Source: Leptospira alstonii serovar Sichuan str. 79601 (lineage in GTDB: Bacteria; Spirochaetota; Leptospiria; Leptospirales; Leptospiraceae). From it: a stretch of DNA of 64,000 nt. Below the pieces are notes generated by a model. That model had not been told where the DNA came from and did no database searches. It saw only the letters and a list, made by a program, of their open reading frames with translations. Of the stretch, positions 22,131-51,683 are shown piece by piece. The stretch's first letter is position 1, and each line of letters begins with the position of its first letter. Where the stretch lies: NCBI RefSeq assembly GCF_000347175.1, contig NZ_ANIK01000034.1, forward strand, positions 43,799-107,798. The letters are read 5' to 3'. The position numbers and the translations under genes were made by a program.

Positions 22131-22193
22131 TAACGTGAGTTCGACGGCCGCAACATATAATCGCTTTCGCATTTGTTATACCAACTCGCGTTA
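22131..22193. repeat. Internally deleted copy of inverted-repeat family A
   Basis: The 63-base segment starts TAACGTGAGTTCG and ends AACTCGCGTTA, an inverted pair, and its centre (CGCAACATATAATCGCTTTC and following bases) is the reverse complement of the left half of the element at 62665-62776. About half the full element is missing. It lies between hslU and the sugar dehydrogenase gene. Confidence 0.7.
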
Positions 22194-22320
22194 AAAAATA
22201 GTTTCCATTTCCTTAAATTAGGAATCTGAATGTTTTCGAATCGTTTCTTTTGGATTCCACTTTCTCTTGGTTCTAAGATTTGATTTGACTCGTCTTTGAA
22301 AAAAAGAATTCTATGGCGTT

Positions 22321-23823
22321 ATGTTTTTTACAATCGAATCGTTCTTTAGGACGATAAAAACAAGTATCATTCAAAATCCGATCTCGATTCTAATTCGTTC
22401 TTTGAGATTTGGAAATATTTTCCCGCAGATTCAAAAAAGATCCGAAGGTTTTCGTTTATACTTCGATTTTAAACGATTCAATAAAGATGCGAAATCCTTT
22501 CAGACTCGAATTCATCGATTCGAGAGATTCGAAAATTATAATCCAAAGAAAAAACTTCCATTTCTTTGGAAAAAAATTTCCATTTGTATCCTTTTATCGA
22601 GCGTTTTGATTTTTACAAACGGTTGCGAATGGATTCAAAAAACCCTCGTGGAAGTTTTAGGAGCGCCTGACAAGTATAAAGTGGAAGGAAATTCTAGTCT
22701 TTTACAACCGATTTATTCCGGGAAAGACGCGGCCAAAGAAAGAATTTCGATTTCACTTGAAGAAGTTTCTTCAGGGTTTCATCAACCGACCGATATTCAG
22801 TTTCCACCGGGTGAAACGGAAACTTTTTTAATTACAGAACAAAAAGGCGCGCTTCGTTGGGGAAAAGTCCGTAAAAACGAAAATGGAACATTATTGACTT
22901 TGAATGTTCTTTCCGAGTCCGAACAAGGTCTGCTCGGTCTTGCGTTCCATCCCGATTTTCCAAAAAACGGAAAACTCTACCTCAATTACGTTCTAAAGGT
23001 AAACGGAAAGGATACGAGTCGAGTGAGCGAATGGATCGCTTCTTCTCCAAAAGATTTGGCAAATTCTAAAATAATCTCCGAAAGGATTATTATGGAAGTG
23101 GTTCAGCCGTATCCGAATCACAACGCGGGTCAACTTGCGTTCGGGCATGACGGATTTTTATACGTAGGTTGGGGGGACGGAGGTTGGAAGGATGATCCTA
23201 AGAAAAACGGGCAAAATCCGAAAACACTTTTAGGAAGTATGCTCCGTATCGACGTAAATTCTTCGGAAAACGGAAAACCGTATAAAATACCCGCGGACAA
23301 CCCCTTTATCAACGACGTTTGTTGCGCGCCCGAAACCTTCGCTTTCGGTTTTAGAAATCCTTGGAGGTACGGCTTTGATCCAAAAGGAAGATTGATCGTC
23401 GCCGATGTAGGACAGGATCTTTGGGAAGAAATCAACATCGTAGAACGCGGAAAAAATTACGGATGGAATATTAAAGAAGCTTCACATTGTTTTGAACCGA
23501 AACGGAGTTGTAAGGAGGAAGGTTTAACCGATCCGATTTACGAGTACGGTCGCGAGGAAGGACAGTCGATTACGGGCGGTTACGTATATTCTAATAAAGC
23601 AATATCGGATTTGGACGGAAAATACGTTTTCGCCGACTTTGTTTCGGGTAGAATCTGGGCCTTAGAACTTCCCGATCAGATCGGACAACCCGCGAAAAAA
23701 GTTTATAGTCTCGGAAAATGGCCCGTTCTAATTTCTTCTTTTGGAAAAGATGCGGCGGGAAAGATTTACTTGAGCGACTTCGGTAGCGGCAAAATTTATC
23801 GAATCGATCGTTCTAAGGAGTAA
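22321..23823 (+). CDS. PQQ-type glucose/sorbosone dehydrogenase family lipoprotein
   Basis: Residues about 140-498 form a soluble quinoprotein sugar dehydrogenase-like beta-propeller, with [46 protein letters not shown] and [16 protein letters not shown] typical of the family (aldose sugar dehydrogenase, YliI/Asd). A hydrophobic helix at about 86-99 ends at TNGC, a relaxed spirochaetal lipobox with Cys102 as lipid site. The ATG at 22321 leaves a basic 85-residue leader before this helix, and no ATG, GTG or TTG lies closer than the TTG at 22402, so the true start is uncertain. Substrate is unknown. Confidence 0.8.
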   Translation: MFFTIESFFRTIKTSIIQNPISILIRSLRFGNIFPQIQKRSEGFRLYFDFKRFNKDAKSFQTRIHRFERFENYNPKKKLPFLWKKISICILLSSVLIFTNGCEWIQKTLVEVLGAPDKYKVEGNSSLLQPIYSGKDAAKERISISLEEVSSGFHQPTDIQFPPGETETFLITEQKGALRWGKVRKNENGTLLTLNVLSESEQGLLGLAFHPDFPKNGKLYLNYVLKVNGKDTSRVSEWIASSPKDLANSKIISERIIMEVVQPYPNHNAGQLAFGHDGFLYVGWGDGGWKDDPKKNGQNPKTLLGSMLRIDVNSSENGKPYKIPADNPFINDVCCAPETFAFGFRNPWRYGFDPKGRLIVADVGQDLWEEINIVERGKNYGWNIKEASHCFEPKRSCKEEGLTDPIYEYGREEGQSITGGYVYSNKAISDLDGKYVFADFVSGRIWALELPDQIGQPAKKVYSLGKWPVLISSFGKDAAGKIYLSDFGSGKIYRIDRSKE

Positions 23824-23867
23824 AAAAAAAGGACCAAGAGAAATTCCGAACACAAAGAACCAAGCTG

Positions 23868-24731
23868 ATGTCTAAAAACTTCTTTCCCTTAACCAATGAT
23901 TTGATGTTTAAGATTTTGTTCGTAAAGGAACCGGAATTACTGATTTCGATTTTAAATAGTGTTCTATTTCCGGACAGGGAACATACGATTCGAAATATAA
24001 AAATTCTGAATCCGGAACTTGTAGGTTCTTCTCCAAACGACAAACGTTCGTATTTAGATATACGGGCGCAGGACGAAGACGGAAAGATATTTCACGTAGA
24101 AATCCAAGTAGCTCATCAGAGTTCATTCATTAAAAGAAGTATGTATTATCTTTCCGGATTGATTCGGGACCAGTTAAACCGAGGTTCTATGTATTCTGAT
24201 TTGAAGCCGGTGTATCAGATAAATATAGTTGACTTTGACCTAATTCCTTCGGAGAATTTTCATAGCAAGTTTAAGTTTCGAGAAGAGTCAAATCCAGATA
24301 TAATCTTAACGGATGATGTGGAGATTCATTTTTTAGAACTGGGTAAGTTCGTAAAAAATGACGTAAGGGATTTAAAGAATAATTTAGAAATCTGGCTGTA
24401 TGTGTTAAAGCATACTTCTGAGTTGGAGGAAGAAGAAATGAAAATCTTAGTGGATAAAACTCCGGATTTAAGTAAGGCGTTTACAATTTTAGAACAATAT
24501 TCGAATGATCCTCAGAAACGGAATGAGTTGGAAGCAAAGTTAAAATCCGATCGTGACTATGCTTATGACTTAGCGGCTCGTTTCGAGGCCGGTGAACTTC
24601 AGGGGGTTGAAAAAGGTATTGAAAAAGAAAAGTTTGAATCGGCCCGGAGGATGTTGGAAGAAGGTTTGAGGTTAGATGTAGTTCTTAGAATCACAGGTTT
24701 GAGTGAAAAAGATCTAAAGGATCTGATATAA
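23868..24731 (+). CDS. Rpn family recombination-promoting nuclease / putative transposase
   Basis: This 287-residue protein matches the PD-(D/E)XK Rpn family. The N-terminal hallmark is FFPLTNDLMFKILF, and the catalytic region is YLDIRAQDEDGKIFHVEIQVAHQ, with Asp, Glu and Gln in the expected order. The C-terminal part is helical and ends with a repeat-like segment around FESARRMLEEGLRLDVVLRITGLSEKDL, a common ending in these proteins. Rpn proteins cut DNA and promote RecA-independent recombination in E. coli; related genes are numerous in Leptospira. No flanking inverted repeats were seen. Confidence 0.85.
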   Translation: MSKNFFPLTNDLMFKILFVKEPELLISILNSVLFPDREHTIRNIKILNPELVGSSPNDKRSYLDIRAQDEDGKIFHVEIQVAHQSSFIKRSMYYLSGLIRDQLNRGSMYSDLKPVYQINIVDFDLIPSENFHSKFKFREESNPDIILTDDVEIHFLELGKFVKNDVRDLKNNLEIWLYVLKHTSELEEEEMKILVDKTPDLSKAFTILEQYSNDPQKRNELEAKLKSDRDYAYDLAARFEAGELQGVEKGIEKEKFESARRMLEEGLRLDVVLRITGLSEKDLKDLI

Positions 24732-24956
24732 TGTGTATAATATAACCAAGAAAATAGATCAGACTTCAGTAAAAGTGTTCATCACGAATAAAGTTTTTAC
24801 TTTAAAAAGAATTTTCTCGCTTCTTCAAACCTGTGTTCTCATTTTTTAATTCACAAAATTTAAGAGTATTTTTAATGAAATAAATAATCTTAAAAGTCAG
24901 CGCTTGTAAAGTGTAAAGAGTCAAAAAAAGAATGGGAAATAGATTTCAGAAAACTC
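24732..24956. other. AT-rich intergenic region, nothing recognised
   Basis: The 225 bases between the convergent Rpn and GHKL-like genes are AT-rich with long T and A runs. No open frame, hairpin with a T tract or repeat shared with the rest of the window was found. Confidence 0.4.
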
Positions 24957-25787
24957 TTAAAATTCCATCTTCAAACCGGCGATCGGATATTTCATGTAAA
25001 CGGTAGTCGTTCTTGCACCGGAGGTGATCGTGAGCAAATCAAGAGGGTTCAGGCCGATGGAATAAAAACCTTCATCAATCATCGCAATTCCGAAACCCGC
25101 GCTTTCTTTCTCGTTTAAAAATTCGGGACGAAAAAAATCCGCGGAATTCCCGCGATCAAAGAGTTCTTTGTGTTTAAGTCTGGATTCTTGAATCCTCTGG
25201 AAATCCAAATGATGAATGGGAGAATCGTTACGAATCCGAAAACTCAATTCTTCGGAAGTAATACGAATTTTCAGAGAAATATTCATATTGTATTTTTTGA
25301 TTTTTGCTCGAACGTCGGTGAGAAACGCTTTTTCACTTTCCGTAAGAACCTTCTTTTTTGTACGAATCTTATCTTCCAGAAAAAGAACGCTTTGCACTTG
25401 TTTTTTTACTTTCTCAGGAACGATGTAACGATGCATTGCGTCTCTAAGAAGAGAAGTTTCCATGATGATTTCCAAAAGTTCTTCCGCGTCTTGGGAATTG
25501 GATTCTCCCTGTTCTAACTTTTTAAGAAGTTCGTCCCTGAAAATTATATGGCGAATGTTTGCCTTGATTGCATTGAGAAGGGCTTCCATAAGTCCGCTAA
25601 AAAGATGAAACCCCGCTAATGGGTTGGCTCCGATCTCCGATAAAATCCCGTTTACTAATTCGGACAAGATGTCTCGAGTGGGTTTCGTCAGACCTTTGAG
25701 TTCAAGGTGAAAGAATTTTTTTTTCTTAAGAGCTTCGATATTTTTCAAAATCTCGCTGCCTTTAAGCGCCGTTTTCTGGTTTGCCAT
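24957..25787 (-). CDS. GHKL ATPase-like protein (paralogue of 39237-39941)
   Basis: This 276-residue soluble protein has features of the histidine-kinase-type ATP-binding fold. An N-box-like helix [10 protein letters not shown] spans residues 68-77. A strand [10 protein letters not shown] sits where the DxGxG box is expected but lacks its glycines. A glycine box SAGFGIAM follows near residues 229-236. There is no dimerisation or phospho-acceptor His domain, and an extra charged helical insert lies at about 85-150. The gene at 39237-39941 shares all three segments in order. Possible roles are anti-sigma-like binding or an inactive ATPase; this is inference. Confidence 0.6.
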   Translation of the reverse strand: MANQKTALKGSEILKNIEALKKKKFFHLELKGLTKPTRDILSELVNGILSEIGANPLAGFHLFSGLMEALLNAIKANIRHIIFRDELLKKLEQGESNSQDAEELLEIIMETSLLRDAMHRYIVPEKVKKQVQSVLFLEDKIRTKKKVLTESEKAFLTDVRAKIKKYNMNISLKIRITSEELSFRIRNDSPIHHLDFQRIQESRLKHKELFDRGNSADFFRPEFLNEKESAGFGIAMIDEGFYSIGLNPLDLLTITSGARTTTVYMKYPIAGLKMEF

Positions 25788-25819
25788 ATATCCCCACCGA
25801 GTTTTTTAGGTATCATTGA

Positions 25820-25853
<34 letters not shown>

Positions 25854-25854
25854 T

Positions 25855-26111
25855 ATGAAACCAAAATCCGACATTTTTGAATTGATCACACCGGATCTCG
25901 GAGATACCGACAAGATCGAACTCGTCTATTGGAATTCGAAGTTAGGTGATTCGGTGGAACCCGGTCAGGAAGTTTTAGAACTCGTTACCGATAAGGCTTG
26001 TTTCCCCATGGAGTCTCCCGTGAAAGGAAAGCTAACGCAAATTATAAAAGAGAAAGGATCGATCGTTCGCAAAGGGGATGTGTTGGGAATCTTAGAACTT
26101 TTCGAATCCGA

Positions 26112-26115
<4 letters not shown>
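25855..26115 (+). CDS. Stand-alone lipoyl/biotinyl-attachment domain protein
   Basis: The 86-residue protein is a single lipoyl domain. It begins with [15 protein letters not shown], has the turn [14 protein letters not shown] with Lys47 as the expected modified residue, and ends [13 protein letters not shown]. In dehydrogenase complexes this domain is fused to the E2 subunit; here it is free and followed directly by a phosphoesterase gene (ATGA overlap). It could be a lipoyl carrier or a biotin carrier; the DKA turn favours lipoyl, since biotin domains normally have MKM. No E2, lipoyl ligase or carboxylase gene is in the window. Confidence 0.8.
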
Positions 26116-28037
<1,922 letters not shown>

Positions 28038-28078
28038 TCCGCTTTGGAGTCTGTTGTAGATAGAGAGAAGGGAGGTGG

Positions 28079-28771
<693 letters not shown>

Positions 28772-28784
28772 CAAAAACGATTTC

Positions 28785-29399
28785 TTATTCTTCGAAATTA
28801 CGGGGATTCCATCTAGGGTATAGATTCAATTCCATACCCAAAAGCCTGAAAACTCTTTCACTCATAAAATCGCCCAAGTCTTCCAGTGTTTTAGGAATCT
28901 GATAAAATCCGGGGGAAGCGGGAAGAATCGTCGCGCCGGCATCGTGAAGTTCCAACATATTTTTGAGATGAATCCGATTGTAAGGGGCTTCTCTTGGAAC
29001 GAGCACAAGCGTCCTTCTTTCTTTCAACGTTACGTCGGCGGCTCTTTCGATTAGGTTTTCCGTCAAACCCGCGTTAATCGAGGCGATCGTTTTCATGGAA
29101 CAAGGGAGAATCACCATCGCTTTCCAAGGATTGGAACCCGAGGCAATGTCCGCTCCTATATCCGCAAAATTTCGGATTTCGAATTTGTGGCGAGTATTTA
29201 CAATCTCGTATTTGGAAACGATAAAGTCCAAAAGTTCCTTTGGAGAAGAAACCTTACATTCCATTTCCTCTCTGAAAACTCGAAGTGACGCCGGACTGCA
29301 GATGAAAAACGTAATTCCTTCGGTCGTAAAAAGCGCTTTAATAAATCTTTCCGCGTAAATGGAACCGCTGGCTCCCGCCATGCCTAAAACTAGTTTCAT
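28785..29399 (-). CDS. ubiX: Flavin prenyltransferase UbiX
   Basis: This 204-residue protein has the UbiX/Pad1 plan: [19 protein letters not shown] at the flavin site, [21 protein letters not shown], and [20 protein letters not shown]. UbiX attaches dimethylallyl to FMN to make the prenylated flavin cofactor of UbiD decarboxylases. A UbiD-family gene lies at 35242-36999 and a UbiA-type gene at 29745, so the three probably serve quinone synthesis. It is a single minus-strand gene. Confidence 0.92.
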   Translation of the reverse strand: MKLVLGMAGASGSIYAERFIKALFTTEGITFFICSPASLRVFREEMECKVSSPKELLDFIVSKYEIVNTRHKFEIRNFADIGADIASGSNPWKAMVILPCSMKTIASINAGLTENLIERAADVTLKERRTLVLVPREAPYNRIHLKNMLELHDAGATILPASPGFYQIPKTLEDLGDFMSERVFRLLGMELNLYPRWNPRNFEE

Positions 29400-29744
29400 T
29401 TTTATCTCCGGAAAATTTATGAAAGCGAATCGTAAACGTTTCGATTTTCAAATCGGTTATTTTCGTAAATCGTCAATTCGACCGATTTTATATCTTTGGA
29501 ACTTGAATTTCGTGCGAACGCGAAATTAAGGCAAATGTTTTTTATTCGGAAACGATTTCTCCGAATTTTTTTGGCTTCGCACTTACGGGGTTTTAGGTTT
29601 AACGCGAGTTCGGTATAACCAATGCGAAAGAGATTATTATGTTGTGATCTATAGGGAGAAACATTGAGTTTCTCGCTTTGCGGCTTTCGTTCGTCTCAGT
29701 TCGTTGAACGCGTCTAACGTCTTTTGAAAACGAAAACAGAACTC
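29400..29744. other. Intergenic region between ubiX and ubiA
   Basis: 345 bases with no gene. It holds a decayed copy of inverted-repeat family A from 29600. The rest is AT-rich and probably carries the ubiX promoter near its left end. Confidence 0.45.
29600..29675 (+). repeat. Partial copy of inverted-repeat family A
   Basis: TAACGCGAGTTCGGTATAAC at 29600 and the following bases match the left two thirds of the element at 62665-62776, including GCGAAAG, ATTATGTTG, ATAGG and CATTGAGTTTCT. The right inverted repeat is not clearly preserved, so this copy is decayed. Confidence 0.65.
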
Positions 29745-30644
29745 TCAATCTCCGAGAATCACAAGGTAAAAAATCCGATCCAATAAAAGCCCGCCGAATA
29801 GGATTAAGGAAATGAACGAATGGATCCGGTAAAATTTCGGAGGGAAAAAATCATCCCCCGAATTCCTTACAATTTTATGTTCTTGTAATAGAAGAATTCC
29901 GGTAGCGGCTAAGAAAATCAAAAAGACCGGTCCCAGATTCGAAATGATTCCCGCTGCGAACAAAAATCCAATACAAAGAACATGGCTGAAAATCGCAATT
30001 CTAAGTGAATTCTTTTTTCCGAACCTTGCGGGAATCGAATAAAGTCCTTCCCTTTGATCGAACTCACGATCCTGAAGCGCGTAAAGAATATCGAATCCCG
30101 CCAAGTTCAATGCGAGTCCGATCGTCCAAAGCAAAGGTTCGAGAACGATTTCTTCCCGAATCGCGACCCAAGTTGCAAGCGGCGCCAGTCCGATCGAAAA
30201 ACCTAATATAAAATGACAGAGCCATGTGAATCTTTTCGACAAAGAATAGCCCAAAAGAATCGTCAAAGTCGGAAAAGAAAGACGCCAGGCTAACGGATTG
30301 ATAAACCAACTCACGATAAAAAATCCGAGAGAGGAAAGAACCACAAAAAGAATCGCCGAACGTTTTGAAATTTTTCCCGCCGGGATTTCACGTTCCTTAG
30401 TTCGTTTGTTTTTTGCGTCGATGTCCGTATCGACGATTCGATTGAAACCCATCGCCGCGGATCTTGCGAGCACCATGGAAACCAAGATAAGGATCGAAAG
30501 AATCGTCCAATCCGGAACGGATTTTCCGTATGTTTTTAAGAACGCAAGAACGAACGCGATCCCCGCAAAAGGAAGAGCGAACAATGTATGCGAAAACTTG
30601 ATGAGACTTCCGTACTGCTTGAGAGATGTTAAGGTGGTATTCAT
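29745..30644 (-). CDS. UbiA family prenyltransferase
   Basis: This 299-residue protein has eight or nine membrane helices and the two Asp-rich prenyl diphosphate sites of the UbiA family: [21 protein letters not shown] near residue 65 and [21 protein letters not shown] near residue 185. It attaches an isoprenoid chain to an aromatic ring in the inner membrane. With UbiX and UbiD nearby it could act as MqnP in the futalosine route to menaquinone or as a 4-hydroxybenzoate prenyltransferase; the futalosine role is inference. Confidence 0.88.
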   Translation of the reverse strand: MNTTLTSLKQYGSLIKFSHTLFALPFAGIAFVLAFLKTYGKSVPDWTILSILILVSMVLARSAAMGFNRIVDTDIDAKNKRTKEREIPAGKISKRSAILFVVLSSLGFFIVSWFINPLAWRLSFPTLTILLGYSLSKRFTWLCHFILGFSIGLAPLATWVAIREEIVLEPLLWTIGLALNLAGFDILYALQDREFDQREGLYSIPARFGKKNSLRIAIFSHVLCIGFLFAAGIISNLGPVFLIFLAATGILLLQEHKIVRNSGDDFFPPKFYRIHSFISLILFGGLLLDRIFYLVILGD

Positions 30645-30749
30645 AAATCGAATGAGATTTTTAAAATTCCAGATTTCTTTTCCTACATAAAATCAAACTA
30701 AAAGCTTAAAAAGCGATGATTTTTTCCGCCTTCCCCAAAGGATATGTTT

Positions 30750-31391
30750 ATGATCGTAACTTTGACAAAAACTTCCACACCGGCAGAAGCGATTCGCTCT
30801 TTTTTAAAAAAAATCATTCAAAACCACGGGCAACATTCCCGGTGGTTAAACACGATTTCCTTTTTGGAACATATCGGTTCCCGAAAAATTCTCGCAACCC
30901 AAAGCGGTTTCGAGATGGGAGAGATGATTCTCAGGCACGCGTCGGAAGAAGCAAGACACGCCCATTTTTTCAAACGGATGAGCGAACGAGTTTCTCCCGG
31001 CTCTTGTCCGGATTATCAAACCGAAAATTTACACTGCGGTTTTTCCGCTTTCTTATACTTTCAAAGACTGGACGGAATGGTTTTGAAAAACCTGACCGCG
31101 TTTAGAGGCAAAAAACAATCCTTTCTTTCGTACCTCTATGTTACGCACCTCATCGAAGAAAGAGCCGATTTTCTATATCAAGAATACGATCGGATTTTGG
31201 AAGAAAACGGAATTCCGGTCAGTCTGAAAGCGATTCTTAAAGAAGAAGAATCTCATCTTGCGGAAATGCAAAGTGCGCTCCATCGGGAGGATCCCGAATA
31301 CGAAACGCGTTATGCGTTCTTTCAGGAAAAGGAAGAGAAGAATTATCTGAAGTTCGAACATTCCCTTTTGAAATCCGTCGGATTAAGCTGA
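30750..31391 (+). CDS. Ferritin-like superfamily protein
   Basis: I use the ATG at 30750, seven bases after AAAGGA, giving 213 residues; an ATG at 30744 is too close to the site. The helices carry two ExxH motifs, [12 protein letters not shown] (Glu67, His70) and [11 protein letters not shown] (Glu166, His169), plus acidic residues at Glu40 or Glu57 and Glu136/137. Two such pairs are the ligand pattern of ferritin-like di-iron proteins. The exact family is not recognised; members include oxygenases, rubrerythrin relatives and tRNA hydroxylases. No signal peptide. It is 7 bases before the next gene, so they may be cotranscribed. Confidence 0.6.
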   Translation: MIVTLTKTSTPAEAIRSFLKKIIQNHGQHSRWLNTISFLEHIGSRKILATQSGFEMGEMILRHASEEARHAHFFKRMSERVSPGSCPDYQTENLHCGFSAFLYFQRLDGMVLKNLTAFRGKKQSFLSYLYVTHLIEERADFLYQEYDRILEENGIPVSLKAILKEEESHLAEMQSALHREDPEYETRYAFFQEKEEKNYLKFEHSLLKSVGLS

Positions 31392-31398
31392 TCCGAAG

Positions 31399-32704
<1,306 letters not shown>

Positions 32705-32732
32705 ATAGACGTTCCCCGGAAAATCTGGCGTC

Positions 32733-33830
<1,098 letters not shown>

Positions 33831-34118
33831 AAAAACGGAGGCGATGTGAATTTCTATCGTGAAAAACTCTGCGTTGAGTTTCTTCAGAGCAATCTAAACT
33901 CCGACAAATCTTCGGCAAAAAACTTGAAATTTCTCTAAGATCAAACGGGAGAGGATTGCCGTTTTACGATCAAAAAAACAAGTTTGAATAGCGAATCGTA
34001 AAGCTCCGCATTGTGAACCGAAAGAATTTTGAATGAAAATTCAAGTCTCGGGTGAAAACAGGATTTACCTTCGCTCCGTGTCTCATTCCATGTAAAGAAA
34101 TCGATTTTCTTTACGACA
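33831..34118. other. Intergenic region between ychF and mutY
   Basis: 288 bases without a convincing gene. It holds a perfect 9-base hairpin at 34092-34114 just before the mutY start. No repeat shared with the rest of the window was seen. Confidence 0.4.
34092..34114 (+). promoter_or_regulatory. Hairpin directly upstream of the mutY GTG start
   Basis: GTAAAGAAA and TTTCTTTAC form a perfect 9-base stem with the loop TCGAT, ending 4 bases before the GTG. No ribosome binding site is visible there, so the hairpin could affect mutY translation, or it is a chance structure in AT-rich DNA. Confidence 0.3.
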
Positions 34119-35237
<1,119 letters not shown>

Positions 35238-35241
35238 TATT

Positions 35242-36999
<1,758 letters not shown>

Positions 37000-37013
37000 G
37001 AAATTTGAATTCT

Positions 37014-37985
<972 letters not shown>

Positions 37986-37999
37986 CCGATTTTTAAGGA

Positions 38000-38329
<330 letters not shown>

Positions 38330-38460
38330 GGATGCTTTCTCTTTTTAGACCAAAATACCGAATCAAGTTTATTCAATTTTAGTAAACTAGTAAATCTCAA
38401 TTCGGTAAATTACGGTCTATTTTATTACAATTTTATCTTAATGTAAAGTTCTTTTCTTGC

Positions 38461-42182
<3,722 letters not shown>

Positions 42183-42292
42183 TTGCCGATTTCCCGATTT
42201 GGATTCCCTATAAAAAGGAGGTACGCGAATTAGAAAACTGTTTGGCAGCTACAAGAGAGTTTTAAACTCTACTCAAGGGGAGAATTTTACTC

Positions 42293-43352
<1,060 letters not shown>

Positions 43353-43360
43353 ATTCCGGT

Positions 43361-48501
<5,141 letters not shown>

Positions 48502-48561
48502 GGAAGGGGTAAGTTTGTCCGTTTTAAAATCCGATATTAATAACGGAAACAGGAAACTCAG

Positions 48562-48999
<438 letters not shown>

Positions 49000-49023
49000 T
49001 TTCCGTTTCGAGTATTTTCTTTT

Positions 49024-49869
<846 letters not shown>

Positions 49870-49885
49870 TTTTTTCGGTAGATAT

Positions 49886-51052
49886 ATGAAAAAAAAAGAA
49901 TATTCAAAAAAAGGAATTTCGCCGATAAGGATCGGCATAGATGCCAGGCCCTTTTCCACTCCCGTTTCCGGCGTGGGTAAGATGATTCATAGCGCTCTGC
50001 TTGATTTGGGAAAGGATCCAAGTTTCGAATTTTATCTTTTTTCTCATAGAGATCTTCATCCTAGTTATGCGAACCTTCTGAATCTTCCCGGAATTCGTTT
50101 TATTAAGGGAGAGGGATTTTTTTCCAAAAAAGGAGGGCTTTATTTTGCGATCGCTCTTCCGCTTCAACTGAGAAAAATTCCGCTCGATCTTTTCTGGGGA
50201 ACCCAACAAGTATTTCCTCCTTTTCTTTCCAAAAAAACGGCGACCGTCCTTACATACAACGATTTGGTTGCGTATCGTTTTCCGGATACGATGAGAACTC
50301 TCGCGAGAATTCAGCAAAAGTTCTATCTTTCCCGTTCGGTCCGACGCGCGGACAAATTGCTTCCGATTTCGGAATCGACTCGAAACGAGGTCGCGGAGTT
50401 CTTTCATATCCCGTTCGAAAAGATGCAAGTGGTTTATCCCGGAATCGAACTTTCCGAATTTAAGGGTTTACTTAAAAAAAAACCGGGCGAAAGAGTGGAT
50501 TCCCTCCCTAAAAAATTTTTTCTTTCGGTTTCAACCGTCGAACCCCGAAAAAATTATCAATTTTTATATAACGCATACATTGAATATTCAAAATCTGTAA
50601 AATTAAGTCAAAAGATCTCTTGGGTAATCGGCGGAAAGGCCGGTTGGGAGGACCCGGCGTTTATCGAAACTCTTCGAAGTCAGGACAGCCAAGCGGCCGG
50701 GATCTTTTGGATTGAAAGTCCGACAGACGTAGAACTTGCTCACATGTATCGTAAATGTTCCTTATTCGTATTTCCTTCCCTATATGAAGGATTCGGGATT
50801 CCGCTTTTAGAGGCATTAAGTTTTCAAAAACCGGCGATCGTTACAGATCTTTCGGTGTTTCGGGAAATCGGTGGGAATAAAATTCGGTATTTGAAACTCG
50901 AAGAAAACCTTTGGACTCAAGCGCTTTTGGATTTTTCCAAAAAACCGTATTCCGGAAAGAAAGTGGATATTCAAAAATTCTATCGAAGTGCTGCCGCAAA
51001 GACGATCGTAAATCAAATCCGAGAAGTTCTGAAATCGAAGAACCCGGTCTAA
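49886..51052 (+). CDS. Glycosyltransferase family 4 protein
   Basis: This 388-residue protein has the two Rossmann-like domains of GT-B enzymes. The N-terminal half has GVGKMIHSALLDL, and the C-terminal half has FFLSVSTVEPRKNYQFL, KAGWEDPAF and SLYEGFGIPLLEALSFQKP, the nucleotide-sugar site with the conserved E-x7-E (Glu in EGFGIPLLEAL). It transfers a sugar from a nucleotide donor, probably for lipopolysaccharide or another glycan; acceptor and sugar are unknown. Confidence 0.88.
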   Translation: MKKKEYSKKGISPIRIGIDARPFSTPVSGVGKMIHSALLDLGKDPSFEFYLFSHRDLHPSYANLLNLPGIRFIKGEGFFSKKGGLYFAIALPLQLRKIPLDLFWGTQQVFPPFLSKKTATVLTYNDLVAYRFPDTMRTLARIQQKFYLSRSVRRADKLLPISESTRNEVAEFFHIPFEKMQVVYPGIELSEFKGLLKKKPGERVDSLPKKFFLSVSTVEPRKNYQFLYNAYIEYSKSVKLSQKISWVIGGKAGWEDPAFIETLRSQDSQAAGIFWIESPTDVELAHMYRKCSLFVFPSLYEGFGIPLLEALSFQKPAIVTDLSVFREIGGNKIRYLKLEENLWTQALLDFSKKPYSGKKVDIQKFYRSAAAKTIVNQIREVLKSKNPV

Positions 51053-51065
51053 GCTCGTTGAACGG

Positions 51066-51141
51066 AAATGTGGGAACTCCCGCAAAATTCAAGATCTACT
51101 GTAAAATGTGGGAACTCCCGCAAAATTCAAGGTCTACCGTA
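51066..51141. repeat. Two tandem copies of a 38-bp repeat with a GTGGGAACTC core
   Basis: Two copies of a 38-base unit, starting AAATGTGGGAACTCCCGC, lie at 51066-51103 and 51104-51141 and differ at two positions; a third begins with AAATG. The core TGTGGGAACTCCCG is nearly self-complementary and could form a small hairpin. A related core occurs at 63666-63678 and 63780-63792. Confidence 0.8.
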
Positions 51142-51173
51142 AAATGATGACTAAAGTTGATTTTACGATAAAC

Positions 51174-51596
51174 CTAAAACCATTTCTTCCAACCGTCGAG
51201 TCGAGTAAGGGTTCCGGAAAATTCCAATCCGATCTTAGAATCGATCTGGAGATGAATTCTTTTCCGATCCAAAGGTTGGAGTTTCGCAGAAAATCCTTCT
51301 TCCTCATTTTGAAAGTGAAGATAATCCGGAAGGAACTCGAGTTTTCGTTTTTTCTTTGAATTTGTCTCGGTCAGACTCAGAGGTATCAAAAAAGATTTTG
51401 AACTTTCCTTTCCTTCTAAGAGGATCAAAAGTCGATTTTCCTTACATTCCAATTTTGCCCTTCGATTTGTCTCCGAAAAATAGGGTTCCTTTTGTGCGGG
51501 AGTGGAAATCATTCCTGAACCGGAAAATCGATCGTTCTTAAGATAGGATAGAAATTCTTCAGGACCTGAGAAATAATTATAGAAGATCGGGTTCAC
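51174..51596 (-). CDS. Hypothetical protein
   Basis: This 140-residue protein has no signal peptide or membrane segment. The sequence alternates charged beta-like stretches, and the middle is rich in Lys and Glu. I do not recognise a family. It is on the minus strand between the glycosyltransferase and the TlpA-like gene, and it ends close to the tandem repeat. Confidence 0.55.
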   Translation of the reverse strand: MNPIFYNYFSGPEEFLSYLKNDRFSGSGMISTPAQKEPYFSETNRRAKLECKENRLLILLEGKESSKSFLIPLSLTETNSKKKRKLEFLPDYLHFQNEEEGFSAKLQPLDRKRIHLQIDSKIGLEFSGTLTRLDGWKKWF

Positions 51597-51683
51597 TGGA
51601 GTGAACCTAATTTGAAGGGAACCGTTTTACTGAAAAGATTTTTTCCTTTTACTTTCCTACCGTTTCTTTTACTAGGATGGGTT

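Noticed and set aside
51066..51141. CRISPR array
   Set aside because: Only two and a bit copies of a 38-base unit with no spacers, and no cas genes nearby; they are ordinary tandem repeats.
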